From Bacteroidota bacterium (GTDB lineage: Bacteria; Bacteroidota; Ignavibacteria; Ignavibacteriales; Melioribacteraceae), in the NCBI GenBank assembly GCA_023381535.1, contig JAMCSN010000236.1:1-64000 (forward strand): DNA of 64,000 bases. The letters are read 5' to 3'. Shown here in pieces: positions 15,460 to 23,581 of this stretch. Below the pieces are notes generated by a model. The model was not told the DNA's origin. It did not search any database and saw nothing but the letters and a program-made list of their open reading frames with translations. Within the stretch, counting starts at the first letter, position 1; each line of letters begins with the position of its first letter. Both the position numbers and the translations under genes were made by a program.

Positions 15460-17475
15460 TCATCTCCAATTGAGCAGACTATCGGGCACTAACGTTCCAG
15501 TCTGGATCATAAAATTATTCCTCTGCTTGAAATCATCGAACATGTTTGCGATTTTGTTTTCAACTACGTTGTCATCGATAGGGGAGATGTCCAAATCCGG
15601 ACTAATCTTGTAAAGTGTCTTATCGGAATAGAAATAATCTTGGTACAGATAATCCAATAGTTCATTCTTGTTTCGCATAAGCGGGTAGCTGTGTATGTTT
15701 CTAAATTGTCGTGCCGTATCCAAAGTGGAACCGATAAAAGTTGATGAGGTAATTTTTTTAGTTTGATATCGGTCCGAAAGAAATGCAAGCAGAGTCGGAG
15801 TTATATCGAAATGCGAAGACACCGATGAAAATTTTGCAGTTCGTTTCAGAAGAGGAGAATAAATAATCAGCGGAACATGAAACCGGTCTATCTGGGTCGT
15901 GATCGGTATTTCCGGCATTCTGTGATCGCCGGTAATGATGAAGATAGTGTTGTTGAAGTCGTCTCTCTTTTTGTAGGCATCAAAAAATTCCTTGAATGCA
16001 TCATCGGTATAGAGAACACATGAAAGTATATCTCTATAATTTTTTACGGCATCCATTGTCTGCGGGTCCAAATTAAGTTTGGAATAAACGGCATCAAATT
16101 TCGTCCGGTAGTAGTCCATGTTATCAACGATGAACGGCGAATGCATCGATAAAGTGAGATAGATATTCATCTGGTTCTCGGTTTTGCAAGAATTAATTAT
16201 GTCAAAACTTCTTTTGAATAAATCCTTGTCGCCGTATCCCCAAGAAAAACCGCTGCTTGCCGTCGGCATTTTTTTGTAACTGTTGCCAAAATTTTTCTGG
16301 TCAAGGATAAGATCGATGTTCTGCTTGTGAAGGAAAACATCCATCAAATCGAAATGTGCGTCTCCGCCGTAGTAGAAATTTGCAGCGTATCCGTAATGTT
16401 TCAAATACTTGATTAGAGAAAAATGGCTGGGCATTTTATCACCCATCTCAAGAAAACCTTTTTCGCCAAAAGGGAGTGAACCGAATATCGAAGGCAGTGC
16501 AGCAAATGTTCTTCCGCCGGTGCTCAAAAAGTTTTCCCAATAAAGACTTTTTTTCTCCAACGAATCGAGAAACGGCGTAAAACTTCCTAAGTAAGCGTTC
16601 TCACCGGAATACCCGCGTCCCAAACTTTCTGTAATAATGAAAACGAAGTTCGGCTTTTTGTCGCTCACGTTAAAATAGTTTGCAAGTACGTCGGGAGTTT
16701 TTTCTTCATGAAGAAACGGATATTTGTCGTTCGTATAGTTGAACGAAATATTGTCCCCGTCGCTTTTCTCGATATAATAATTTGAAACCGGCAGCTCGGT
16801 ATCTTTCTCGAAAAGATAGGTGTAGGTTTTAGATGAGAAGAACTGCAGTTTATTAACAACGGCAAAATAAACCGAAGTGTTTGTAAAATCTTTTGGCTGA
16901 GGTTCAAATCCGGAACCGAAAAGCACTGAAACAATCATTAAAAAAACTGAGAGAGTAACAAACTTTTGGTTGAGTTTAATTTTTCTGAAAAATAATAATG
17001 CAACTACGATTGCAGCAACAAAGATGGCGAAGAACAAAAAGTAGAGTGGGTTCATTCCGCCGGCGGCAGTTACAGTTTCCTGTATTTCAGAAAGCGAATA
17101 CCCGAACAAATCCGATCCCAGCGGAATTGCTGACTTCGAAAAATAGAGTACAAGCAAAAGGTAAATCAGAACGACCAGCACAGACAAAATGTTTAAGACT
17201 ACTTTAGCGGTAGATTTATGAATGAAGAATAATACGAGGTAAAGCGCGCCGATAAAAGCAACGGCTTCAAGAAAAAATAAAATATCGTAAAAGAATGAGC
17301 TAAGCAGCAAAATTATTCTTGAGCCTTGCCCGGCAACGTGACTCCATGTGAATACGATTTCGTATGTCCTGATCAAAAGAAAAATTACAAGCAATCCCAG
17401 AACGGTAGAAATGAAATAGCTAAGAGCATCACTAAGCCTGCTTCGTTCTTTTTTATTGTAAACCAAGTTTTGCAT
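15460..17475 (-). CDS. LTA-synthase-like membrane sulfatase / phosphoglycerol transferase
   Basis: 671 residues. Five predicted N-terminal membrane helices (about residues 20-185) are followed by an alkaline-phosphatase-superfamily domain. The metal-binding Glu lies in FIITESLGRGYSG (Glu283). The likely nucleophile is Thr323 in STGGRTFAALPSIFGS, placed like the catalytic Thr of LtaS. Metal ligands also occur in FIITGDHRMPE. Relatives transfer phosphoglycerol or phosphoethanolamine from lipids to glycans or lipids. It is next to a processive GT2, so it may decorate the polymer made there. It converges with the 14288 gene with a 2-base gap. Confidence 0.82.
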   Translation of the reverse strand: MQNLVYNKKERSRLSDALSYFISTVLGLLVIFLLIRTYEIVFTWSHVAGQGSRIILLLSSFFYDILFFLEAVAFIGALYLVLFFIHKSTAKVVLNILSVLVVLIYLLLVLYFSKSAIPLGSDLFGYSLSEIQETVTAAGGMNPLYFLFFAIFVAAIVVALLFFRKIKLNQKFVTLSVFLMIVSVLFGSGFEPQPKDFTNTSVYFAVVNKLQFFSSKTYTYLFEKDTELPVSNYYIEKSDGDNISFNYTNDKYPFLHEEKTPDVLANYFNVSDKKPNFVFIITESLGRGYSGENAYLGSFTPFLDSLEKKSLYWENFLSTGGRTFAALPSIFGSLPFGEKGFLEMGDKMPSHFSLIKYLKHYGYAANFYYGGDAHFDLMDVFLHKQNIDLILDQKNFGNSYKKMPTASSGFSWGYGDKDLFKRSFDIINSCKTENQMNIYLTLSMHSPFIVDNMDYYRTKFDAVYSKLNLDPQTMDAVKNYRDILSCVLYTDDAFKEFFDAYKKRDDFNNTIFIITGDHRMPEIPITTQIDRFHVPLIIYSPLLKRTAKFSSVSSHFDITPTLLAFLSDRYQTKKITSSTFIGSTLDTARQFRNIHSYPLMRNKNELLDYLYQDYFYSDKTLYKISPDLDISPIDDNVVENKIANMFDDFKQRNNFMIQTGTLVPDSLLNWR

Positions 17476-17548
17476 TTCTCAAGTCATTATTTTGTTTTTA
17501 AATTTAGATGTTTCTCTTCTCTCAAAAAACAATTGATCATTCAATCTT

Positions 17549-18961
17549 TTATAACTTATTAGTAAGCCCTTTCTTTTCCATCTTACCCCATTCTCTGTCG
17601 CCGAGAAAATATTCTAATGTTCCCTTAAATCTAAAGTAGGATGAGATCTGTCGATAACCGAAATTTTCTACGATAGCAATAACAAAAAGTTCCAGCAAAT
17701 GACTGTAGCGCGAATACTTTTTGAACGTCAGCTCTTCGAAGATAACCGACAGCAGCGACAAAATTACGCCGTATAAAATTGCAACCGAAAGAAAAACGAT
17801 TGTGAAACTTAACGGTACTAAACCGAATATTACGGAAACCAAAAAAACAAAATAACCGAACACTTCAATAATTGGTCCCAGCATTTCAAAAATTACGAAG
17901 TACGGAAATACAACCATTCCTAAAAGTCCGTACTGCGAGTTGAACAATAATTTTCTGTGAAGCAAAAGACTAATGATTGTTCCTTTCTGCCATCGTTTTC
18001 TTTGTAAGCCCAAAGTCTTCAATGTCTCCGGCGCTTCCGTCCAGCATACCGGATCGGGAATAATTGCAATGCGGGTTTCGGGATTGTCGTTTCGAAACAG
18101 TCTCTGAATTCTAACGATGATTTCCATATCCTCGCCGATGCACCCGTTTAGAAATCCGCCGATCTTAACGAGAACATCTTTTTTGAAACAACTAAACGCG
18201 CCGGAGATTATCAAGATTCCGTCCATTGCGTCGAAACCGTTTCTGCCGAACATAAACGCGCGCAAGTATTCAACAACTTGAAATTTTGCAAGCCAAGATT
18301 TTGGAAGCCCGACGTTTTCAACAAAACCTTTGTTGATGTCGCATCCATTCGCAATTCGAATTGTTCCACCGACTGCTACAATGTTTTCATTTTCCATGAA
18401 GGGATAGCTGACTTTCAGTAAGCCGTCCCGCTCGATGATCGAATCGGCATCAACGACTATGATCAGTTCATTTTCGGAAATATTTATTCCGGCGTTAATG
18501 GAATCCGCCTTGCCGCCGTTTTCTTTGTCAACTAGGATCAAGTTTTTATAACCTTTGCAAAGAAAAACCGATCTTACTTTTTGAGTGGGAAGATTATTAT
18601 ATGGAAGGTAGGGGATTTCAACCGCGTTGAATTTCTCTTGAAGCAAACTCAAAGATTTGTCTTTCGAACCGTCGTTTACAACTATGATTTGATATTCTGG
18701 ATATTCTAATTGAAGCAGCGCTTGTACAGAAGTTATGATGCCCGCTTCCTCGTTGTATGCCGGAACAATAAGCGATATGGATTTGAATTTTTTCAGCCGG
18801 AAGATTTCCTTCAGATCTTTGTAAGTCTGTCTGTTCAGATATTGCTTCAGCTTGAAGAAGGAAAGGAAACACAAGAGGAGGTAAATACTTCCGAGAACAA
18901 AGAAGTAATAAATAAAAAACTGATTCAGTGTTTCGTTTATATATTTAAGCGATTCATGCAT
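17549..18961 (-). CDS. Processive family 2 glycosyltransferase (PgaC/NdvB-like)
   Basis: 470 residues. N-terminal membrane helix (about 15-36), then the GT-A domain with all processive-synthase motifs: Asp97 (VVNDGS), DAD at 171-173, ED at 277-278 (GEDME) and Q320-RKRW-324. Three or four C-terminal membrane helices (about 330-430) form the likely translocation channel. It polymerises a beta-linked sugar from UDP- or GDP-sugar at the inner membrane; the sugar cannot be told from sequence. It overlaps the upstream HEAT gene by 8 bases, so the two are translationally coupled. Confidence 0.88.
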   Translation of the reverse strand: MHESLKYINETLNQFFIYYFFVLGSIYLLLCFLSFFKLKQYLNRQTYKDLKEIFRLKKFKSISLIVPAYNEEAGIITSVQALLQLEYPEYQIIVVNDGSKDKSLSLLQEKFNAVEIPYLPYNNLPTQKVRSVFLCKGYKNLILVDKENGGKADSINAGINISENELIIVVDADSIIERDGLLKVSYPFMENENIVAVGGTIRIANGCDINKGFVENVGLPKSWLAKFQVVEYLRAFMFGRNGFDAMDGILIISGAFSCFKKDVLVKIGGFLNGCIGEDMEIIVRIQRLFRNDNPETRIAIIPDPVCWTEAPETLKTLGLQRKRWQKGTIISLLLHRKLLFNSQYGLLGMVVFPYFVIFEMLGPIIEVFGYFVFLVSVIFGLVPLSFTIVFLSVAILYGVILSLLSVIFEELTFKKYSRYSHLLELFVIAIVENFGYRQISSYFRFKGTLEYFLGDREWGKMEKKGLTNKL

Positions 18962-20021
18962 TTTCTAAAATTCTTTTCTCTAAAATAATTCTATTGGCAA
19001 CTGTTGATACTTCTTTATTCGGTGAATTCCACGCCAGTTCAAACAGTTTCGATTTGGCGTCACGTGAACCGTTATACATCGCGTAAGCGGCGGCAATTTT
19101 TACTTCCAGGTCTTCATCGTTAATCCGTTTAATGATTTTATCTTCGTTGGATGTATCGCCGATCTTGCTAATAGCCCTTATTGCCGCCGCGCGTATGTCC
19201 GCACGGGAATGATTTAAGAAAAATCTAAGCGAGTTAACCGAGTCTATGTTTTCAATTTCACCGAGGTATCTAATTGATTCAAGTATTAGGGCTTTGTTGC
19301 CGCTGTAAACAAGAATTTTCAGAATAACGTCCAGTGCTTCTGCGTACTTAAAATGCCAGAGAACTGTGATTATGATTTGCTGAATCTCGTAATCCTTCTC
19401 GATCGCTAGTCTTTTGGTCAGCGGTTCACAAATGGTTCTATCGAATTTTATAATCATGGATAAAATGCTGTCGCCGGTAAATTGTCTTCTAGATTTAGCC
19501 GCATCAAGGATTTGATCGATCATAGTTACGGCATCGAGATAAGCGAGACTTTCTACTGCAGTTCTAAAAATCATTTGGTTCGATTCATTCAGTTCACCGG
19601 CAAGCAGATTAACAACTTCATCGCTTTTTACAAAACGCAGAAAGTAAATTGCTTCAATACGTTTTTTCTTTCGAAAGCTTTTTAAGTTTTTTATGAAATA
19701 CGTTTTCAAGTCGCTTTCGGTTACTAACTTTTTAAGCTGCTCCAAATCTTCTCCCTTTAGGTGAAGGAAAAATGAAGTTAGAAAAAAAATCAAATTCGGA
19801 TAGCTCGATTTTGGTATTCTTGCAACGATAGTCTTCGGGTCCGATTGTGAAGTAAGATAATCCAAAACTTCATCCTGCCAAAGCGATGTAAACTTATTCT
19901 GCCGTTTTTCCCTGAAGTAGTTTACCAGTCTAAGCAAAAGAAGACTGGACATAAAAAGGTAAGTGAGGAGTAAAAAGAAAGAGAGCGCAATTATTAAATA
20001 TAGATTGTGACCGCTTAGCAA
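18954..20021 (-). CDS. Membrane-anchored HEAT-repeat protein
   Basis: 355 residues. N-terminal membrane helix (LIIALSFFLLLTYLFMSSLLLL) followed by helical repeats; the C-terminal part (SRADIRAAAIRAISKIGD, DEDLEVKIAAAYAMYNGS) shows the HEAT/PBS-lyase repeat pattern. Such repeats are protein-docking scaffolds. Placed between a response regulator and a processive GT2, and overlapping the latter, it probably serves as an adaptor for the polysaccharide synthase at the inner membrane. Confidence 0.8.
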   Translation of the reverse strand: MLSGHNLYLIIALSFFLLLTYLFMSSLLLLRLVNYFREKRQNKFTSLWQDEVLDYLTSQSDPKTIVARIPKSSYPNLIFFLTSFFLHLKGEDLEQLKKLVTESDLKTYFIKNLKSFRKKKRIEAIYFLRFVKSDEVVNLLAGELNESNQMIFRTAVESLAYLDAVTMIDQILDAAKSRRQFTGDSILSMIIKFDRTICEPLTKRLAIEKDYEIQQIIITVLWHFKYAEALDVILKILVYSGNKALILESIRYLGEIENIDSVNSLRFFLNHSRADIRAAAIRAISKIGDTSNEDKIIKRINDEDLEVKIAAAYAMYNGSRDAKSKLFELAWNSPNKEVSTVANRIILEKRILENA

Positions 20022-20092
20022 GACTTACTCCCATCTTTGAACGATTTTGTTGTAACTCTTAAATCCTTGGTAGCGAAAGCAAAGGCAGCCCA

Positions 20093-20467
20093 TCATTTCA
20101 GAAGTGCTTTTTGGATTCGCATAAGGAGTTCCGAAGTTGAGAAAGGTTTTGTAATGTAATCCGCGGCGCCGGCACGCAATCCTTCCAGAATAATGCTTTC
20201 GTGAGAATAGGTTGAAAGCAGTATCACCGGTATGTCGGCAATCTCCGGAGTAGATTTAATTTGTTTCAAGATTGTCAACCCGTCAACAATAGGCATCATA
20301 ACATCGGAAATGACCAATGAAACCTTGTTGGTGAGAAGATAGTCGGTAACGTTCTCGCCATTCGGAAAGACAACTATCTCATAGCCTTCTTTGGCTAACT
20401 TGAATTGTATCAACCGAGTAACACCCTCGTCATCTTCAATCAGAATTATCTTTTTTTTATTTGCCAT
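20093..20467 (-). CDS. Single-domain response regulator (CheY-like receiver)
   Basis: 124 residues, receiver domain only. Acidic pair in IEDDEG, phospho-acceptor Asp in LVISDVMMP, conserved Ser/Thr in LLSTYS and Lys in DYITKPFS. There is no output domain, so it must act by protein contact, plausibly on the HEAT protein/GT2 complex that follows 71 bases downstream. No histidine kinase is nearby. Confidence 0.9.
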   Translation of the reverse strand: MANKKKIILIEDDEGVTRLIQFKLAKEGYEIVVFPNGENVTDYLLTNKVSLVISDVMMPIVDGLTILKQIKSTPEIADIPVILLSTYSHESIILEGLRAGAADYITKPFSTSELLMRIQKALLK

Positions 20468-20596
20468 CGTGTTTTCATTAAATCATTCACAGACCGCTTC
20501 ATGATATTGGCTGAAATACCATGATTCCGCCGGAAATGCAGAAGTCAATTATGGATACAATAATTTAACAAAAAAAGGAAAATATACCTACCGTTG

Positions 20597-20695
20597 AGAG
20601 GGTGTGTGATAATTCATTTTTTAGAAAAAATGTTTTGATTTCATTTTAAAAACAAAACCGAAATTTGCTTGACGGTCTATTTTCACTCACCCTCT
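20597..20695. repeat. Inverted repeat upstream of the response regulator
   Basis: AGAGGGTGTGTGA (20597-20609) and TCACTCACCCTCT (20683-20695) are complementary at 12 of 13 bases with a 73-base AT-rich spacer. The spacing is long for a terminator. It may be an operator pair, a cruciform or the ends of a tiny element, and lies 130-228 bases upstream of the response regulator start. Confidence 0.5.
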
Positions 20696-20720
20696 TGAAG
20701 TGCCGGTTTAACAGATTTCG

Positions 20721-21140
20721 TTATCGAAGCAACTTTGCAATTTCAAATTGCTTCTCGCTTGTTTTAGCGGAAGTGGATTTTTGAATCTTCTCAAACTCAC
20801 TTAATTGCCATTCGGGAGAGATATTGTTTTTGTCACCCACGGCTTTGAGCCAATTCATTTCATAAAGATGAATGCCCTTATCGGCAAAAGCGATTCTGAT
20901 TCCGTCTTTCAAAAATGCTTCTGCAATTTCCTTATCTGAAAAAAGCGGAGGATCATCAATTATGTATTCGTTTTCCAGCAAATCGTTGACGGCTTCCTCG
21001 CAAAAACTTTTGCTGAAACCAAGAATGTGAGAAAGTTTTAAAACCATCTGTCTTTCGGCTTTACCGATTTTCCCGTCTTTGCCGATAAGAATCAGAATCG
21101 ACCTAAGATAATTACTTTTATCCTGAATCTTGATTTCCAT
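20721..21140 (-). CDS. TerB-like small protein
   Basis: 139 residues, all-helical. The segment LIGKDGKIGKAERQMVLKLSHILGFS has the D-G-x-I...E pattern of TerB/DjlA-type domains, and a second, similar helical unit follows. The C-terminus is Ser/Lys rich. No signal peptide or membrane helix. Function is unknown. It is divergent from the aldehyde dehydrogenase gene. Confidence 0.6.
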   Translation of the reverse strand: MEIKIQDKSNYLRSILILIGKDGKIGKAERQMVLKLSHILGFSKSFCEEAVNDLLENEYIIDDPPLFSDKEIAEAFLKDGIRIAFADKGIHLYEMNWLKAVGDKNNISPEWQLSEFEKIQKSTSAKTSEKQFEIAKLLR

Positions 21141-21246
21141 TTCGCGCTCAAATAATCGGAAATAATTTAATAAATATTTGATAATTTATGACAAGCAAAT
21201 GTGGTCGAAAATATTTTCTGCAAACAAACGAAACAGCGGAGTTAAT

Positions 21247-22812
21247 ATGAATCAGAAAACCACGTCAACAAATCCCGCCACCGGTGAAATTCTCGGTCAT
21301 ACAAAGTTAAACACTGAAGACGAACTTAAAAAGATGATATCGACTGCAAGAAAAGCACAGAAAGAATGGGAAGGCACCGAAATATCCGGCAGAGTATCAA
21401 AAGTAAAAGCATTGCGTAATTATCTGCTGGAGAACGCAGACAAGATTGCCGAAACAATTTCGCGCGATAACGGAAAAACCAGAGTTGATGCTCTTGCAAC
21501 GGAAATATTTCCGGCTTCAATGGCTGTTTCGTTTTATTGTAAAAACGCGAAGAAATTTCTTAGTGATCAAAAACTGCGCGCCGGAAGTATTATGCTGGTA
21601 AACAAAAGAAGTAAAATTGTCCGCATACCATACGGTGTTGTTGGAGTTATATCACCGTGGAATTACCCATTCTCAATTCCATTTTCGGAAGTAGTTATGG
21701 GTTTGCTTGCCGGCAATGCTGTGATTCTGAAAACAGCAGCTGAAACACAAATGGTCGGGCAAATCTTAAAACAAGCATTTGAATACGCGAACCTTCCAAC
21801 GGGTATTTTCAATTTTATAAATATCCCCGGCAAGATTGCGGGAGACGCTTTTTTGGAAGCCGGTATCGATAAAATATTTTTCACCGGTTCTGTTGCAGTT
21901 GGCAAATATTTGATGGAGAGAGCGGGAAAAACTTTAACCCCGATTAGTCTTGAACTTGGCGGCAACGATGCAATGATTGTATGCGAAGATGCCGATCCTT
22001 ACCGATCTGCAATGGGAGCGCTCTGGGCGGGATTTCAAAATGCCGGGCAATCATGCGGCGGTGTGGAAAGAATTTATGTTCATAAGAAAGTCTATAACGA
22101 CTTCATGAATATTCTCAAAGACAAAATTGAAAATTTGCGCGTCGGGTATGACGAGCAGTTTGATTCCGACATGGGATGCATGACAACCGAAAAACAAGTT
22201 AAGACGGTAAAAAATCACGTTAACGACGCACTCAAAAAAGGAGCGAAAGTTTTTGCCGAATCAAAAATTCCGAGCAACGGTAATCTTAAAAATTTTCTCC
22301 CGGCAATGGTGATTACGGATGTAAATCATGATATGGCGTTAATGCGCGATGAAACTTTCGGTCCGGTTGTTGGCGTGATGAAATTCTCCAACTACGATGA
22401 AGCAATTCGTCTTGCAAATGATTCGTACTTGGGATTAACCGGTTCCGTTTGGACGAAGAGCTCTAGTTGCGGAGAATCAATAGCTAAAAAAATTAAAGCC
22501 GGCGTTGTTACTGTTAACGATCATCTTATGAGTCATGGAATGGCAGAAACTCCGTGGGGCGGTTTCAAACATTCCGGTATCGGAAGAACACACGGGCGCA
22601 TGGGTTTCGACGAAATGACTCAGCCGCTTGTAATTGTTAAAGATATTCTTCCGTTCGTAAAGAAAAATTTGTGGTGGCACCCGTACAATAAAAATCTTTA
22701 CAATGGATTGAAAGGCGCGATGAATCTTTTGTATGGGATTACTTTGAGTGCGCGCGTTAAAGGAACAAAAGATTTATTAAAAATCGTTCCACGAATTTTT
22801 CAGAAAAATTAA
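21247..22812 (+). CDS. NAD(P)-dependent aldehyde dehydrogenase
   Basis: 521 residues from the ATG at 21247, which has a GCGGAG ribosome site upstream; the frame is open from a TTG at 21178. Aldehyde dehydrogenase superfamily: GVVGVISPWNYPFS binding segment, FFTGSVAVGK cofactor loop, catalytic Glu in ISLELGGND and catalytic Cys in NAGQSCGGVERIY. The C-terminal extension (about residues 455-521, KKNLWWHPYNKNLYNGLKG) is longer than in succinate-semialdehyde dehydrogenases and resembles plant and bacterial ALDH22-like proteins. The substrate is not determinable. Confidence 0.9.
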   Translation: MNQKTTSTNPATGEILGHTKLNTEDELKKMISTARKAQKEWEGTEISGRVSKVKALRNYLLENADKIAETISRDNGKTRVDALATEIFPASMAVSFYCKNAKKFLSDQKLRAGSIMLVNKRSKIVRIPYGVVGVISPWNYPFSIPFSEVVMGLLAGNAVILKTAAETQMVGQILKQAFEYANLPTGIFNFINIPGKIAGDAFLEAGIDKIFFTGSVAVGKYLMERAGKTLTPISLELGGNDAMIVCEDADPYRSAMGALWAGFQNAGQSCGGVERIYVHKKVYNDFMNILKDKIENLRVGYDEQFDSDMGCMTTEKQVKTVKNHVNDALKKGAKVFAESKIPSNGNLKNFLPAMVITDVNHDMALMRDETFGPVVGVMKFSNYDEAIRLANDSYLGLTGSVWTKSSSCGESIAKKIKAGVVTVNDHLMSHGMAETPWGGFKHSGIGRTHGRMGFDEMTQPLVIVKDILPFVKKNLWWHPYNKNLYNGLKGAMNLLYGITLSARVKGTKDLLKIVPRIFQKN

Positions 22813-22815
22813 AAA

Positions 22816-22889
22816 CTCAGAGACTCGACGTCTAGTCGAGACTGGCGTCTTCGCGAGGCAGAGTCTTGACAGGCGGTGAGTCTCAGAGA
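22816..22889. repeat. Rearranged dispersed repeat (GAGACTC family)
   Basis: Between the aldehyde dehydrogenase and the YgiT-like gene, CAGAGACTCGACGTC and GTGAGTCTCAGAG form the ends of a foldable stretch with GAGTCTTGACAGGCGG inside. The core GTCTTGAC is the reverse complement of GTCAAGAC found in the repeats at 322 and 58441. Confidence 0.5.
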
Positions 22890-22972
22890 AATAATAATTA
22901 GAAATTGCACGGCAGACAAGCTGGATGTTTTGTAACCCTGAGTGTTACTTTGAGCAAAAAAAATACAAATAA

Positions 22973-23200
22973 TTAAGCCGCCTTATATTCTCTGATATCC
23001 ACTTGAACACCGCTACTATTTACTTCTTCGGCAATGTTCAATAAACTTTCTGTAATGTTTTGTTCGATATATTTTTCGCCACAATTGTTACACACCTGGC
23101 ATGGTACGCTCTTAAAGACAATAACTGTCTCTTCTCTATTTAGAGTAACAATGGTTTTGCCATCGACGGTCTCACCGGACTTACAAATCATACATTTCAT
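22973..23200 (-). CDS. YgiT/MqsA-type zinc finger protein (putative antitoxin)
   Basis: 75 residues with a four-Cys zinc ribbon: CMIC near the start and CQVCNNCGEKYIEQ at about 34-46, the N-terminal half of MqsA. The HTH DNA-binding half of MqsA is missing; only a short tail (VQVDIREYKAA) follows. It overlaps the preceding DUF4258 gene by 4 bases (ATGA type), a typical toxin-antitoxin arrangement. Antitoxin function is inferred from family and position. Confidence 0.8.
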   Translation of the reverse strand: MKCMICKSGETVDGKTIVTLNREETVIVFKSVPCQVCNNCGEKYIEQNITESLLNIAEEVNSSGVQVDIREYKAA

Positions 23201-23472
23201 ATTATCCTCCTTTCAAACTTTTCATCCCATCTACTTTTATCTGGTTCATAAACAGTAATAATTATTGTTTGATCTTCTTCAATGTTCTCTGCAACAACTA
23301 TATGTATCGGTCTCTTGTTAACAAATCCTAATATCAGTTTTGATGGGTAGGGCTGATCATGTTTGTATTCTTCAATCACTTTTCCCTCAATGAGAATCTT
23401 ATTTATATCCACATAAGTTATTTTTCTTTCAAACATTCTTTCAATAGCATGAAGGCGGAATATTAACTTCAT
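23197..23472 (-). CDS. DUF4258 protein (putative toxin partner)
   Basis: 91 residues. MKLIFRLHAIERMFERKITYVDI at the start, KVIEEYKHDQPYPSKLILG in the middle and a strand-rich end (PIHIVVAENIEEDQTIIITVYEPD) match DUF4258, a small RelE/BrnT-like fold often paired with antitoxins. His8 and Arg12 in the HAIERMFER segment are typical conserved residues. It is first in a two-gene unit with the YgiT zinc-finger gene. Confidence 0.8.
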   Translation of the reverse strand: MKLIFRLHAIERMFERKITYVDINKILIEGKVIEEYKHDQPYPSKLILGFVNKRPIHIVVAENIEEDQTIIITVYEPDKSRWDEKFERRII

Positions 23473-23547
23473 TTGTTCGTTCTCATTTCACGCAATAAAA
23501 TTAATTAATAAACCGAATATTTACAAAGTCTATAGAAATTGTAACGT

Positions 23548-23569
23548 GAGACTCGCTGCGGCGAGTCTC
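23548..23569. repeat. Perfect 9-bp stem hairpin
   Basis: GAGACTCGC-TGCG-GCGAGTCTC lies 13 bases beyond the prolyl oligopeptidase stop codon. It may terminate that gene, but it lacks a T-run and resembles the GAGACTC repeats nearby. Confidence 0.55.
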
Positions 23570-23581
23570 TGCATTTGAAAT

